Below are positions 63,459 to 64,000 of a stretch of DNA of 64,000 nucleotides, piece after piece (within the stretch, counting starts at the first letter, position 1; every line of letters begins with the position of its first letter). Made by a program: the position numbers and the translations under genes. The notes beneath the pieces were generated by a model. That model was not told the origin of the DNA, made no database searches, and saw nothing but the letters and a program-made list of their open reading frames with translations. This DNA comes from Phycisphaeraceae bacterium (GTDB lineage: Bacteria > Planctomycetota > Phycisphaerae > Phycisphaerales > UBA1924): positions 310,001-374,000 of the forward strand of contig JACKHE010000002.1 of assembly GCA_020639135.1 (NCBI GenBank), read 5' to 3'.

Positions 63459-64000
63459 TCAGTCGCCGAGCGAGCCGCTGAGCGCATCGCGCTCGTGCTC
63501 GAAGAAGGTCCTGGCGATCTGGAGCCCCAGCGTCTCGGCGAGCCCGGTCTGGAGCCGGCTCATCCCCGAGCGGTCCTGTGGGATCGGGGCGCCGGATGCC
63601 GGGAGCTCGACCCGCACCGGGAACCCGGAGCGATCCTCGGGCCAGATGCGGCGGTCGTCCTCGGCGCTGATGATCTTGATCAGCGCCCCGGCGATCGGCT
63701 GGACCGTCGCGCCGTCACGCGTGACCGTGAACCCCTCGATGGTCACGTAGATCACCTGGTCCGCGCCGACGGCGCGTCCGATGGCGGCGATGCTCATCAG
63801 CTCGCTGTCGGTCTCCGTCGAAGCGGCCATGATCGCCGAGCGCGCCGCGATCATGTTCTGCTGCGGCACGGAACCCCGCTCGATCAGGGTCTCCTCGGCG
63901 CGCTGCCCGATGACGTTCTTGAGCGAGCGCCGCGGCAGCCGGTTCGCCCGATCGTCCACGAAGATCACCGTCTTGAGCCGGGAGTTCAGCTCGTGCTGAG
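63459..64000 (-). CDS. hypothetical protein (5' truncated by right edge)
   Basis: At least 180 codons with the frame open to the window end (QHELNSRLKTVIFVDDRAN reads through), so the start is outside. Content such as LKNVIGQRAEETLIERGSV, IGRAVGADQVIYVTIEGFTV and LGLQIARTFFEHERDALSG resembles the alpha/beta fold of CsgG/LpoB-like or DUF799-type envelope proteins, but I do not assign it. It runs nine bases before the neighbouring hypothetical gene and is probably in its operon. Confidence 0.5.
   Translation of the reverse strand, partial: QHELNSRLKTVIFVDDRANRLPRRSLKNVIGQRAEETLIERGSVPQQNMIAARSAIMAASTETDSELMSIAAIGRAVGADQVIYVTIEGFTVTRDGATVQPIAGALIKIISAEDDRRIWPEDRSGFPVRVELPASGAPIPQDRSGMSRLQTGLAETLGLQIARTFFEHERDALSGSLGD

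Overview
The window is about 64 kb of high-GC DNA, dense with genes on both strands. It looks like a chromosomal segment of a planctomycete, most likely class Phycisphaerae. Three things point there. Two secreted proteins end in duplicated 'DTADLGxLLxxFG' modules, the GC-type dockerin-like tail that is common in that group. An FG-GAP/ASPIC-UnbV (CRTAC1-type) protein, many secreted multiheme cytochromes and histone-H1-like Lys/Ala/Thr tails are also typical. Many genes lack a clear Shine-Dalgarno and several start with GTG. The taxonomic call is inference. I see no insertion sequence, prophage, CRISPR array or replication origin.

Layout. (1) 1-5714 (+): a GNAT acetyltransferase cut by the left edge, then a tightly overlapping operon of a SET-domain methyltransferase, a C39-like cysteine peptidase, an RLAN/RimK-type ATP-grasp ligase, a GCS2-type carboxylate-amine ligase and an N-formylglutamate amidohydrolase-like enzyme. 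This is a predicted amidoligase/peptide-modification system. (2) 5836-10594 (+): an SGNH hydrolase with TPR-like part, a NodU/CmcH carbamoyltransferase, an SxtJ membrane protein and a DUF5989 mini-membrane protein, a recurrent but poorly understood cassette. (3) 10613-16850 (-): sulfide/persulfide oxidation genes (SQR, DUF1641, AhpD-like, TauE, rhodanese-DUF2892, persulfide dioxygenase-rhodanese) led by an ECF sigma factor with a zinc-binding tail. (4) 16888-25134 (-): a methyltransferase and a CusCBA-like RND metal efflux operon headed by a small Cys-rich secreted protein.

(5) 25420-33914 (+): two paralogous fusions of a multiheme cytochrome c with a cytochrome b-like membrane domain (CbcL-like architecture), two paralogous ~15-heme cytochromes, and a thioredoxin-fold/TPR protein without cysteines. 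Together the four cytochromes carry about 52 candidate heme-attachment motifs, a plausible quinol-to-periplasm electron conduit. (6) 33930-44561 (-): malic enzyme, a two-component system, a CRTAC1/dockerin protein, a Dabb lipoprotein, a pentaheme cytochrome, a diacylglycerol-kinase-like protein and ATP-dependent PEP carboxykinase. (7) 44.8-64 kb: tRNA-His, a dockerin protein with GENxGWIN repeats, a DUF1579 protein, PrkA kinase, TrmB, a TPR protein, PPDK with an H1-like tail, PabB, a DUF481 porin-like protein, RNase P RNA with promoter and terminator, a LolCDE-like transporter, the c-di-AMP pair CdaA/CdaR, and two poorly known genes at the right edge.

Malic enzyme, PEP carboxykinase and PPDK together cover the pyruvate/PEP/malate node. 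The sulfide, metal-efflux and cytochrome blocks form a contiguous respiration/detoxification region. The most unusual items are the amidoligase operon with a SET enzyme, the CbcL-like cytochrome array with conserved CX3CH and CX4CH heme sites, the H1-tailed PPDK, the altered DGA motif in CdaA and a 31-bp hairpin between trmB and a TPR gene.
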